Shown here: piece by piece, positions 13,106 to 24,700 of the stretch
How the letters are laid out: the number at the start of each line of letters is the position of its first letter
Position numbering within the stretch: position 1 is the first letter of the stretch
Assembly (NCBI GenBank): GCA_004794655.1
Contig: SMMW01000085.1
Span: 1,798,001-1,862,000 of the forward strand
Length of the DNA: 64,000 nucleotides
Reading direction: 5' to 3'
Source: Marisa cornuarietis
Lineage: Eukaryota; Mollusca; Gastropoda; Architaenioglossa; Ampullariidae
The notes under the pieces: model-generated
What the model was told of the DNA's origin: nothing
The model's input: only the letters and a program-made list of their open reading frames with translations
Database searches by the model: none
Made by a program: the position numbers and the translations under genes

Positions 13106-14231
13106 AATGCCGAGTTCTGTACAGTGCACCTATAATGTGTCATGCCTGAACGCTCACAAGTTTTGCGCATGCACCGTGCCCTGTGGATCAAAGGTAAGCA
13201 GTGTTAGACTGCTTCCCGGAGCTGCACGTGACGAGAAGGTGAGCGTCAGTCTCGCGCGTGTCGAAGACACGCCAACCTGCTGCGGCAAGAGAGGCGGCAA
13301 ACACGACAGGCCCTCGACGACAGTTGCGAACTGCCGGCTGGTGTCTCCTGCTGCAACAAGGCTCAAGCCTCGCAGAGAAACCTTCGTTTCATTCTGATTT
13401 ACAAGACTAGCGACCTGCAAAAATAGTCTACAGTAACCTCGGGACGACAGATGAGTGTTATGAGTAGTGCTGCAAGTCTCACCCTCTTATAAACACCAAC
13501 CAACGACTGGAGCATGGAGCAGCCGCAAGAACTGGGGGGGAGTCTGCAGTGGGACACTTGCAGCACAGTGCAGCTGTACACTGACTTGGTTTTCGTGAAG
13601 AGTTTGGTCTGAGTGTCCGACTGGTGCCTGGCCTGTGAATTCCTGCACTTTGTGCAGCCTCGCCTCACAGGACAATATCCGAGCGACAAACTTTGACATT
13701 ACTACGCCTGGGTGGACAGCAGTATAGGATCGTGGAGCCGGGTTCTGTCTGATCTTGAAATTACAGTCATACCTAAGCCTGATGTTGCAGTAGAATCGAA
13801 AGCTATAATTGCATCAGAACCTGGCCAATACAAGAAGCTCAAGTGGAACAAGAAGTTGTAACAGTGCTTCAAAAAAGACGATATGGCAAAGTGATTCGAT
13901 TTTGTACTCTTCGATTGTCGTAAAGGTCGATTTTCGTAAATGTTGAACCCCTTTTGTAAAGAAGACAGCTAGAACAAATCTCAGATTTGTGTCAGTATAT
14001 GATCTTGCCGACAAAAAAAGCAAGAGTAAGCTTAGCCTGACAGCGTTGTCGCAGCTGGAAGAGAAGCGATATCCCAGCCTGCAGCCATATCCAACTCCCA
14101 GCGTCAAACTGTGGAGCTGTCGCGCTGTCTGTCAGTCTGCAGTCTTCCTACTGTCTCTTGCCATTCGAGCTTTGTGTGCGTTGTCCGTTAAATAGCCTGG
14201 TGACGAATCGACACTACTTGAGGACAGACTC
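13106..14231. other. GC-richer region upstream of the candidate first coding exon
   Basis: Less AT-rich than its surroundings and open in several frames on both strands, as is often seen near promoters. A donor-like AAAG|GTAAGC lies at 13194. No TATA box was seen directly upstream of 14232. It may hold the stac promoter and 5' UTR, but this is not shown. Confidence 0.3.
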
Positions 14232-14342
14232 ATGGATAGACTACTATCTGATAGATTCGCGGACACGCCCACAGACAGCTCCATGGATAGACTCCGTCGA
14301 GCTTCTGCTCCCTTGCCAGCCATGGCGGAACTGCTGTCAAAG
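14232..14342 (+). CDS. stac: stac candidate first coding exon (37 codons)
   Basis: Open frame from ATG 14232 to a donor (TCAAAG followed by GTAACA at 14343), ending in phase 0, which matches the next exon at 19981. The peptide includes DRLRRASAPLPAMAELLSK, with a protein kinase A-type RRAS site. Three in-frame ATGs occur (14232, 14283, 14322). Only 14322 has a strong Kozak context (GCCAGCCATGG) and would give just 7 residues from this exon. An in-frame TAG lies upstream at 14193. It is an inferred exon. The alternative is that 19981 begins with the true initiator ATG after a non-coding first exon. Confidence 0.5.
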
Positions 14343-15729
14343 GTAACAGCCGCAGCAAGTACTTAACTCGCTGGTAGTTGTCACTTAATTACTGAGGTAA
14401 TTATGTTCAACAGGTAGATATAAAGGTAGTTTTTTTAGGCAGTCCATTTCCTTTTTAAAACCAAATAAAGATTTATATATTACATCTCAAGTTTTATCAT
14501 GGAAATGCGTCTTCTCAAGACAAAAATAAAGAGAGTTATTATATAGAAGGTTAATAAAAGAGAGGCTTATTATTATTATTATTATTGCCATATAAAGCTA
14601 GCATGTATCTTTATTACCGTATGGTTTTGACAGACAGTGTTCTACCAAATCAGTTTCGGACTGCATTCCTACGTGTAATTTCATGAAATTTTGATTTTTT
14701 TTTTATCATCTTTGAATGAATTCTTTCTTCCGTGTTCTCTGTCTTCGATCGAGTATCTTACGTCGGCGTTATTGTAATAGTTCCTAATCTCCTGCTTCCT
14801 GTCCTGCATCCTGTTCCGTCATAGTGACACTCGATGAAATTTTCAATATCACACATGTAAATGAGTTCATTATCGTACATTCCATACTATGCGAAATTTC
14901 TACCATAAATCTTTGTGAAACTGGTCTTATGACTACTTGTAGTCTTCGCTATCGTAACGCAGTCGATGCCGAGTGTCACGTGCGAGTCGCGGAATACACA
15001 ACCCCCCGGGTTCTATACTTGATGAGAGGAACAAAATATGTGCTGAGCTTTACAGGGACGTAGGACAGCTTCAGCTTCCGTCGCTTGTACGGCTTTTAGC
15101 AGCACGCAGTCGGGTTTCTGATGTCATTATCGTCAGCAGATGTGCAGCACGCAGTCGGGTTTCTGATGTCATTATCGTCAGCAGATGTGCAGCACGAACC
15201 ATGGTATCTGATGTCATTATCGTCAGCAGATGTGCAGGAGGCGTGAAAGGGGGAAGGGTAGCACCTGATGGCGGACTTGCTGTTCTAAGGTTACCATGAC
15301 GCACACGCCGCTTGTTGGCTTTAGACACCTGTTCTTTCTCTTTATTTCTAGAATAATATAGAATCCCGTATTTAAGGATCCTGATTTATTCATGATCTTT
15401 TGGCAGTTAATAGTCTTAACAAAGGTAAGAGTTTATGGGGGGTCGTGCATATACTGAAGTATCTTTCTCATTGTTTGTCTCTTTCTCTCTCTTCTTTCAT
15501 TCTTTCGTGTTTTTATTGTTAATTTTCGTTACGTCAGTAATTTCTTCTTTCGCAAGTCTTTGTCTTTTAAAAATGCACGACAGTTTATCCAATGATAGAC
15601 CTGGTACAAGTGTAATGCTCGTTGATACATTTATATACTGAATGCAGTTTTTCCTCCGACAAATAATTTCATTAGCAATAAAATCGAAACAGAATTCCCA
15701 GGTACACACGCGCGCTCTCTCTCTCTCTT

Positions 15730-15780
<51 letters not shown>

Positions 15781-18700
15781 CCCTTTACATTTTAGATACA
15801 GGTCTCCTGTCAAATGAATCACTTGTTTTCATTATTTATACCTTATTGAAAATGCTGTGGACGTAACACGGATGATGAGAGGACACATGCATATTTATTG
15901 CCCTTTATCTATCGGGAGAACGTGTGAAGAGGTGGCTAACACGAACAAAAGATGGCCGACAGAGATAAGCAGCGAACCATGGATTGATCTTGAACTAAGG
16001 TCAGCGATTAAGCGCTCGAACTCGTCTCTGCCCCGTGGAAAGTAAACAAGAGAGCGCATGTTGAATAGTAGAATAGATGCCGATATCTATGAAGCTTCTT
16101 TCACATCGAACTTCCACTATATTGTTAGGATCACAAAGAATGGATGCAAGCATGCCAAAACTACAGAATCACAGCCAAACAAGGTCAGGCTGAAAGTAAT
16201 CCAGAATTGCATCAACACTATCCTTGCAGAAGAGTAGGTTGGCTTGAGCCCAGGCAAGAGCACAGTTAAAAAATTGTCAAAAATTCAGTCTTGGACGATG
16301 GCCTCATTCAAGTCGTGAAATTGCTGTAGAAGAGTTCAGTAAGCGCAGTACTGCTGGAGAACAAACTGAGAGATTTCTTCCAAACAACAGTCAAGGGTGT
16401 GCCCTCTCGCCTGGACTATTCCACAACTCGTCATGACCACCACACCTTCCTTTCCATCGATGGGAGGTCCATCTTCAACCTACGCTTTACATACGAAATC
16501 GATCCGATGGAAGGCATCAACAACGAACTGCAAGACCTTATCAACAGGTTTACAGACAATGCATATGGAATGTAATCCAACACTGGTAAGACCAGTCAGG
16601 GTTAACACCAGCGGCAACAGCAAAGATTGACATGAAAGGGGTACAGCTCGAGACGGTGAACAACTTTAAGTACTTGGGAGCCATCCCTTCCAAAGATGGC
16701 AGCTGTACGGCAGGCATCCACATCAGGATTGCAAGAGTGACAGCAGCAATGGCTAGGTTGGACAGGATTTGAAGAAGCAGCACCATCAGGTTTCCTGTCG
16801 AGTGCAGACTATGCAAGTTTCTCATCCTGCTGTTCGGATGCGAGACGAGTATTTTGCTTGCCGATACAGAGAGGAGATGACAGACATTCGGAACTGTGCC
16901 TGAGAAGGCTGCTCGTATTGGCAGTGAAAAAAAACTGAATTTGTTCAAAAAAAACCACGACACCTTGGAGTGGGTCAACGGCGAGGTGAACAATGGAAGA
17001 ACTAGATGAAGGAGTGGACTGGTTCTTCGAGCAGGACCTGCTCGCAACCGCTCGAGACTAATTGGCAAGGTGTGTCAGTCGCTCAAGACAGACCTCAGTG
17101 GTAAGATGTGTCAGTCGCTTAAGACAGACCTCAGTGGTAAGGTGTGTCAGTCGCTGAGTCTATTCTGCTGGTCTCCGTCGACCAGCACAACCAGCCAGCA
17201 CAACCGCTCGTCAGCTGGTACCAGTCAAGGGATGTATATGTGTTTACATGCATATGTATGTCCACTGTATTCTACTACCCAACTGTCATAGTTGACTTAG
17301 AAAAAAACAAAAATAATAAAAGATCACCAAGGATAAAGTCACAGTAAAGAAGAGAATTCAACGGAGAAGGCTGTGCATTTAGCACACACAAAAAAAAGAG
17401 AGAACTGTTTGGAGAGGGGGAGTTGGTATTAAAAGCAGTGACAAATCAATAGACTGCGATCGAATGAACAACTAGAGTTTTCACGAACAGCGGGAGCATA
17501 AAGGATGTGTCAAACAATGAGTCGGAAGCCCAGACACAAGTTGCGACGACTTGCGGTACACGGGGTCCTTCTTCAGGTCTGGAACAGCAGTCCGAGTCTC
17601 CGGAGATGTACGGAAACACACGATGTCACTAGCGGGGACTGCTTCTCGCAACTACACACTGACTGCTATCGACTGCCTTGGGGAAAGCATAAGATATAAG
17701 GATTACAAAATAAACGTTTTCAAAAAAAAACTGTAGTGTCTGCTACATCTCAATCCGGTATACAATTTGCATTTACAAACACAATGTAATGGTGTTCGCA
17801 CATAAAGTACTGGTTTTTCCACCAGCACACCGGCAGACACCAGGATGCTATGTAAGGTTATATGCAGTAGCAAATATCACGGTCAAAGAATATTCCTTAT
17901 ATATAGTAACAAATAACAGGATCATTCTACAGCCCATTTATAGTAAAAATGTCAGGATCATAGGTACATAATTTATATACAGTGGCATATGAGAATGACA
18001 TGTTCGGTGATTTATGTTCTGCAACATGTATCATAACATATACTCTGGCCATTTATATACTTCAACATGTTGCAGGATTGTACTCTGCTCACTTATGTAT
18101 TGCAAAATTATTCCAGGACATGTACTTTGCTCACTTATGTATTGCAACATTTTCCAGAACATGTACTCTGTTCACTTATCCACAGTGACAACATGTACCA
18201 GGATTGCACTCTAGCCACTTATGTATTGCAACATGTACCAGGACTGCACTTTGGTCACTTACATAGAAAAACATGTACCAGGATTGCACTCTGACTTATG
18301 CACAGTGACATGTACCAGGACTGCACTTTGGTCGCATATAGAGCAGCATGTACCAGGATTGCACTCTGGCCACTTATGTATTGCAACATGTTCCAGGACA
18401 TGTACTCTGGTCACTTGTGTAGTGCAACATGTACCAGGATTGCACTCTGGTCACTTATGCACAGTGACATGTACCAGGACCGCACTTTGGTCACTTATAT
18501 AGAGCAGCATGTACCAGGATTGCATTCTGGTCACTTATGTAGTGCTACATGTACTAGAATTGCACTCTGGTCACATGCATAATGACGACTGTTAGGATCA
18601 CACGAAGCCATAGCCGCTGAAGTGGCATATGTGACAGCAGCATTGCTACAAGCACCTGAAGTAAGTGTTTGCACACACTGACACATAAAATGTACGATTT

Positions 18701-21700
18701 CAATACTTTATTGATTGTTCGCAAGTTTTAAAAGGGATGGTGGTAAAACTATAAATCAACCAGCAGGAAAGCAATGACACGCAAACTTTCGGACCACATT
18801 TAGAGTAGCTGGCAGCATATAATTAAAATAGACATAATTATGCATGTTAGCTACAAACAGTAACATATACTTGAAAATAAACACGTCCGCGACAGTTTCG
18901 AGACCAGTAAATACGCACGCGCACATGAGGTAGAAAAAATGGGTTGTGGCGAACGGCATTACTGTCCATGGCGCTTATGTCTCAGCAAGTAATGGCAAGC
19001 TACCTGCAATAAACTGATACCTGTCACCTGTCATGCACATCTCATTTGTTTTCGAAGGACTGGAGTGGTTTGGCTTGTTCAATAGTTTATCTTCTCCATG
19101 ACACTGACTGCAATACAAATCTGCGCTTGCTGCACGAACCTGCAAAATCGGTGTCCATGATGTAGGAAGATAATGTTACTTCATCCGAGACCCAGTGTTA
19201 CCTGTCTATGACATCCGCATGTAACAGTCATGTGGCGAGTATGAATGTGCGATGACGTTACTGGTTTTTAATGTCATATGCGGTTTTTTGATTATTATTC
19301 GGTTATAGCTGTGTGAACTGCTTCCTGTTTTTGTTTTTTTTCCTCTGGGACAAATAAGGTTGGCACTACGACAAAGAAGGTTGTATTTTTATAATATTGG
19401 ACTATGTCAGCTATATCTGTAACATGAACGTTACGTTATAGTAGGTTCTGTATACTAACTGTCGCGATTACATCCACGTTACATAATATTAAAAACTTAG
19501 TACCTAAAATGTTTTGTAGAGAAACCTTAACTTGACCAGTTCAGTGATGTAGTGACGTAGGAGTAGAATGCTAAATATTTCATTCTCCATGCTACCGGCT
19601 TAATTTTGCACCTGTAGAATTAATCATGCAAAGGAGGTGGAGGGGGGATGTTTTACGCCGATCCATCAACTAAGGTTGTTCACGGCAAAGCAGCCAGTCC
19701 TGTAAATGCTTAATGCATAAAATGAACAGCGTACCCGAGACGAGATGTGAACACAGAACAGCCAATCCTCAGTGTACTGGTGACTGGTGCTGACCATTCC
19801 GTCAAGGAACCGTCACACAAAGATTTATCGAACATTTAGGGAAAGTTTGTGTTATTTTAAATTCACTTACCATTATACCATTTATACCACATATACAGAG
19901 GAGCTGAAAATGTAGTAGAGTGTAGATGTTGTCTGTCTCTCTAGAAGTGAAACTTGTAGTAAAGTCAGTTTCTTTTCCAGATGGAGCTGCTGACGCACAA
20001 GCAGAACGGCTCGGTGACGGGTCTGGCGGGTGAAGGGGAAGTGGAAGGAGAAGAACAGGAAGGCAAGAAGGAGCACACGGCCACTATCAAAGGACTGTGG
20101 AAAAAGGCATTCAAGAACCTCAAGAGTAGTGACCAGAAGTGGCTGGTGAGCGCAAGTCGTGTCGTGGCAGCATAGTAACTGTTGTAAACAATGTACATGC
20201 AAGTAAACAATGGTTGCAAGTTGCTGAAAGGTTAGGAAAGGTGCTGGCCGCTTTCAAGTACCTTTACTCATCTTTAAAGGTGGAAGTTTGGTTGCTTTCT
20301 TGTGTACACAATATTTCAGCATTTCTTTTACATACATGAGACGAAGTATTTGAGTTTTATGTTTAGACATTATATGGCAGCGCATTTGTGGTTTGCGTAC
20401 AGACCAAGAAGAGCGGCTCCCTCAAGCGAAAAGACTCGAAAGAAGCTGAAGAACCAGAACCTGAAGAACGTAAGTAGTCTGTGTAGATAAGGCGAGTTTC
20501 GTTATCTGACGTCACCTTTGTGCACACTTGCTAGAGTCTGGAGAACCGATTTTTTTTCCCCTTTGTATACCGGATTTTCGTCATCCTGTCACGTGTGAAA
20601 GATGAGCACATCATGTATTGTCTTCATACGAGTTTATTTTTAACAGGATTGAGGATCACGAGGTTGTTCTCTATGTTATTGCTCTGATAAAGTAACCAAA
20701 AATCACCTCTACATCTTTAGAAAATCGAACGAAAAGGAAGAAGTCAAGAACTGGTCTGATTAACAATAACAAAGACTTTTTTGTCTTCTATTGATTGAAG
20801 GATGTCTTTGAGACATGCAGCCTCCTTGTTTCAGTGGGAAATGATTGCGGGGGGAATTCATTGTCTGCAGTTTTGAGCGGACTTAAACATTTCGGTGTGG
20901 GTTTCGACATGATTATTTCCAAGCTGTTTGGTTGCAATAGGGCCAAGTGGACTGCGGCTTAAAGATTGGGGGGCAATCATACTCCACAATTATAAAACCT
21001 CTCACTTAAAGAAATGAAAAAAAACTCTTGCATATCGAGTTTGAATAAGTGCAAACGAAAAGGAAAAGGAACATTTCTCTCCATGCGCCCACACGTGGTG
21101 CACGTTCTTTCCACATGCACATGCAAATACCATGCACACATACACACATCCCCTTTTTCTCTCTTTCTCTCTCACACAATCGTTGATGGAAACGGACAGA
21201 GTGGTTAGCCTTCTCTCCTCGGCATCATCCTGTCCTGAGACATTGTTGGTGATCTGGGGAGCCAGGATGTGGCCTTTTATTCACCTGCAACAGTGCCGTG
21301 CTTGATTCAGCTGACGGGCCTGTTCAGCTGAATGTCAATTAAATCTCAACTATTCTCACAGTGTCACTGGCAGTTGAGGCATTAATTTCTCCTCAGTACT
21401 TCGCGGGTAGTGACCACTGTACTCTCGTCAGTGCCACTATCACTCAGTACTGAGAGAAGGGAGCTTTTTCATGGTGGTCGTGCCCATCTCGTCCCCTTCT
21501 TGTCGTTTTACCTTTCCCGACCCTTTCTGGAGTAAAGTACGCATTCCCGTCAAGTCTGTCGACTCGGGGATGTTCGCTGTACCACACGGGTCTCGAACCA
21601 GTGCGCCTTTGTGTTCAACTCCAGTACTAACAGCTCCTCAAGTTTTAGGCACCTCTAAGAATTACGGACAGCAAGAATAGATGGTATATTTACCTTCAAT

Positions 21701-24700
21701 ATCGGCAACAAAACTTCAATTTTCAATTCTATCAGCACTGTCGTATCCGAGAGTGGCCTGTTTAGGAAGACAGTCGAAACCACAGCTAGTGTAAGTGCTG
21801 TGACCTATGGCCTTGTTGGCAATTAATGGATGGTTGCTAGAAGCAAGAGGATGGGAAAAGAGTTGGTAATTAGAGAGAAGACAATAAGGTTGTGAATAGT
21901 CGACTACGAAAGTGTGTGTATAAACAAAGACTGAGTCATGTCTGGAGAAGAAAGCACATCATCATGACGTTATTTTTCTGGTTAGTCCACTTGCTTAGCA
22001 GTTAAAGGTGAAATTACCGTGGTAGGACTGCTGCAACATCAGTTAGTGAGATATTCACAATTTTCTTCAGAACTGCTGCAGCACCTACCGAATCCTGATT
22101 GTGCTATTTTTAGGAGGCCCGAAAGTCTCCCAACATAACTGCAAATTCCGTCTGTTTTTTTTTTTTAAGTGGTGGTGGTGGTGGTGGTGGTGGTGGGGGT
22201 TCATCCCTGCATCTTTGAGGCTGCACTATTTTCTAGGAACTGTTGTCTCACACAAACCAGATCGCTTTTCTGCATCTTTGGCCTCTGCCTGAACCCTATG
22301 ATGGCATCAGTCAAATGTAGGGGTTGGTGCATTTGAGCAGCCTTCCTCAGGTTTATGCATAATCATAGTTTCTGATCCAATGTAATCTGCGCCTGAGATA
22401 GTTAATGGCCAAGATGCATATCTATGTACTTTTTCTGTGTAAAACAGCATACTGTCATCAGCACAAACAAAGTAAATCCCTCCATCCCTCTCTCAGGCTC
22501 TAGAAGAGTACTCACATGTCTTATTTGGTTTGTGCAGCAAAAGAGATAGACCCTGTCTACAGTTTACTCAAATGTGCTGCTGATCTTCCTCGAGTTGTCA
22601 GACCTTCCAAGGACACTTCCTGCACAGGGCTTCTTGCCCGCCACGGTGACAGCAGCGGTAGTACCTCAAAAGCTTCCAGTCCATCATCTTCAGGTAAAGA
22701 TGTTAGCTCTTTTAAACAGTCTTTGTGTGGATGGATGTGCACACATGCATATGTGTTTGTTCAAGTGTGTGTGCGTGCTCTGGGACAATATAATGCAAAG
22801 TCAGGTTATTTCCCACTTAGTGTGTGCTTCAGATAGATTTAGTACGCGTTTCAAACCATAAAGTTATTGTGCGGCTGTGCCAATGTACGATGATGTGAAA
22901 AGAGAGAAGCAAAATGCACAAAAATGTATATTAAAATATAGAAGACATAAAAGGGTTGTGACCTACATTAGATGTATATGTGTAGTGATGTATATAAAAT
23001 GGTGCATGTGTGTGCATTTATGTATAACAAACATATAAACACATACATACACAAACATGTGCCTACATGCCACCCACATGCACATGCACAGATATGCACA
23101 CACTTTATTCTTTTATACACTTGTACAACTAATATAGAATAGTTGCTTAAATACTTGAAGCATGCTGAAAGAGAATTTTTGTGCAACAGAGAAAATTAAT
23201 AAAACAAATTGTTTAAGTTATATACAGTTGATTAGGAAAAATATCAAATAAAATATTAAATAAAATATGCCTAAGACATATACGTCTTCTACAAGTCTAT
23301 TTTCCTCTGCATTTAACACTAGAGCTCGTTTATTCCCTGTACAATACATCTGCAGTTGATTTTTATTTGATACTCACTCCTGCAACATATATTGGTTAAG
23401 CCACTACATTTCCATCTAATAAATCTATTTTGTACAAAGATATAGGCAGAATTTGTAGCAGATGTAACATATATTCATGACAGAGAAAGCTCTAAGTACC
23501 ATGAACTAGATACAAAGAAGAAAGTGTAAATGGCAAGACAGAGAACACATTACAGACCTGTATTTGCCTTTCTGTAATAGAGTAAATAACAACTTAAATA
23601 CACATATGCGTTTAAGTAGCAAAATGAATCTGTATGTGATGCATAAGTGGCAAGTCTCCAAGCATATTTTTTAATGATTTTAAAAACCATTCTCAACTCT
23701 ATAAATATAAATTATATAATGTCAAACTGCGTGTGCTGATAACATTGAAGTTAGTGATGAGAATTGCAGGAGCACATAACTACTATTTTTCTAATAGGGT
23801 CTCCATCTAACATATATCAGGATTGACTTCCCCTTCAAAGGAAAAACATCAAAACAACGGCTTTCTGACAAAGAAAACACATGGAGATTACAGCAGACAT
23901 GCTTTTTATTTTATTTTTTGTGTTAGAAACCTCTTGTACAATTAATCCTGAATAAGCTGGCAAAGTTGGGAGGGGGGATATTCAATTTTTGTTTTAATTT
24001 TCTATGTCCAGTAAATTGTTCATAGGATTTGGCTGGCAAAATTTTGTATATCAAATATTGTTCTTTGTGGTATGTCCTATTATTAAAAATAATTTTAATA
24101 ACTGGTTTTGGTGAAACATGCATTCTTTTATTAAGAAAACACAAAATTAAATTATGACATGCTTTTTTTGATGAATACAAAAGATTGAATTATATTTATT
24201 GTACTTGGTAAATATTATGCAAAATCCAGCTGCATTTGACAGTAAATTAAGGTTAAGGTATGAATTGTAAACGGTTGATGTCATCACCTGCGAATGGGTT
24301 GGAGTAAGCAAATCTGCCAGTTTCATGTGTACATCTTTGGGGAAAATTGAAAACTAAGGTTTTCAAAACTCTAAATTAGTCATATGTCAAAATTCAAGAT
24401 TCTTTATTCTGTCACTCTCTAAGAAGTATTGAGAAATTAGAAATATATCTATACATATTTACACAAATATGGAAATAAAATAATATGATGATGGTGATGT
24501 CCATTTGTAATGCGCAGGTATCCATTCAGAAGAATGCTCATTGCGCAGCAAAAACAAAATAAATAAAAAATAAATAAAAAAATAAAGTAAATAAATAGAT
24601 AAAACAGCAAGAAAATAAAAAATAAAGACAGAAGTGTTGCTTGGTTGTTTAAGTTTAAGTCCGTCTTAATATGTTAACCATGTTATTTATTGTCAAATCC

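Larger units (their letters stand above)
14343..19980 (+). other. stac intron 1 (putative)
   Basis: About 5.6 kb without recognised host exons. It holds a 45-bp triplicate (15101-15237), a (TG)n array, a decayed RTE-type retroelement (about 16140-17065), a 36-bp tandem repeat (17071-17155), a 41-bp minisatellite (about 17990-18585) and a SINE (about 19650-19812). It ends in a good acceptor (TTTCTTTTCCAG) before 19981. Confidence 0.5.

Noticed and set aside
13107..13193. Cys/His cluster (NAHKFCACTVPC) followed by a donor, considered as the missing C1 exon
   Set aside because: Cysteine spacing does not fit a C1 domain, the frame begins inside a SINE copy, and no acceptor in phase was seen.
15642..15866. 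Val/Cys or Thr/His repeat proteins across TG arrays
   Set aside because: These are translations of dinucleotide microsatellites (also at 25853-26258 and 30832-31023), not genes.
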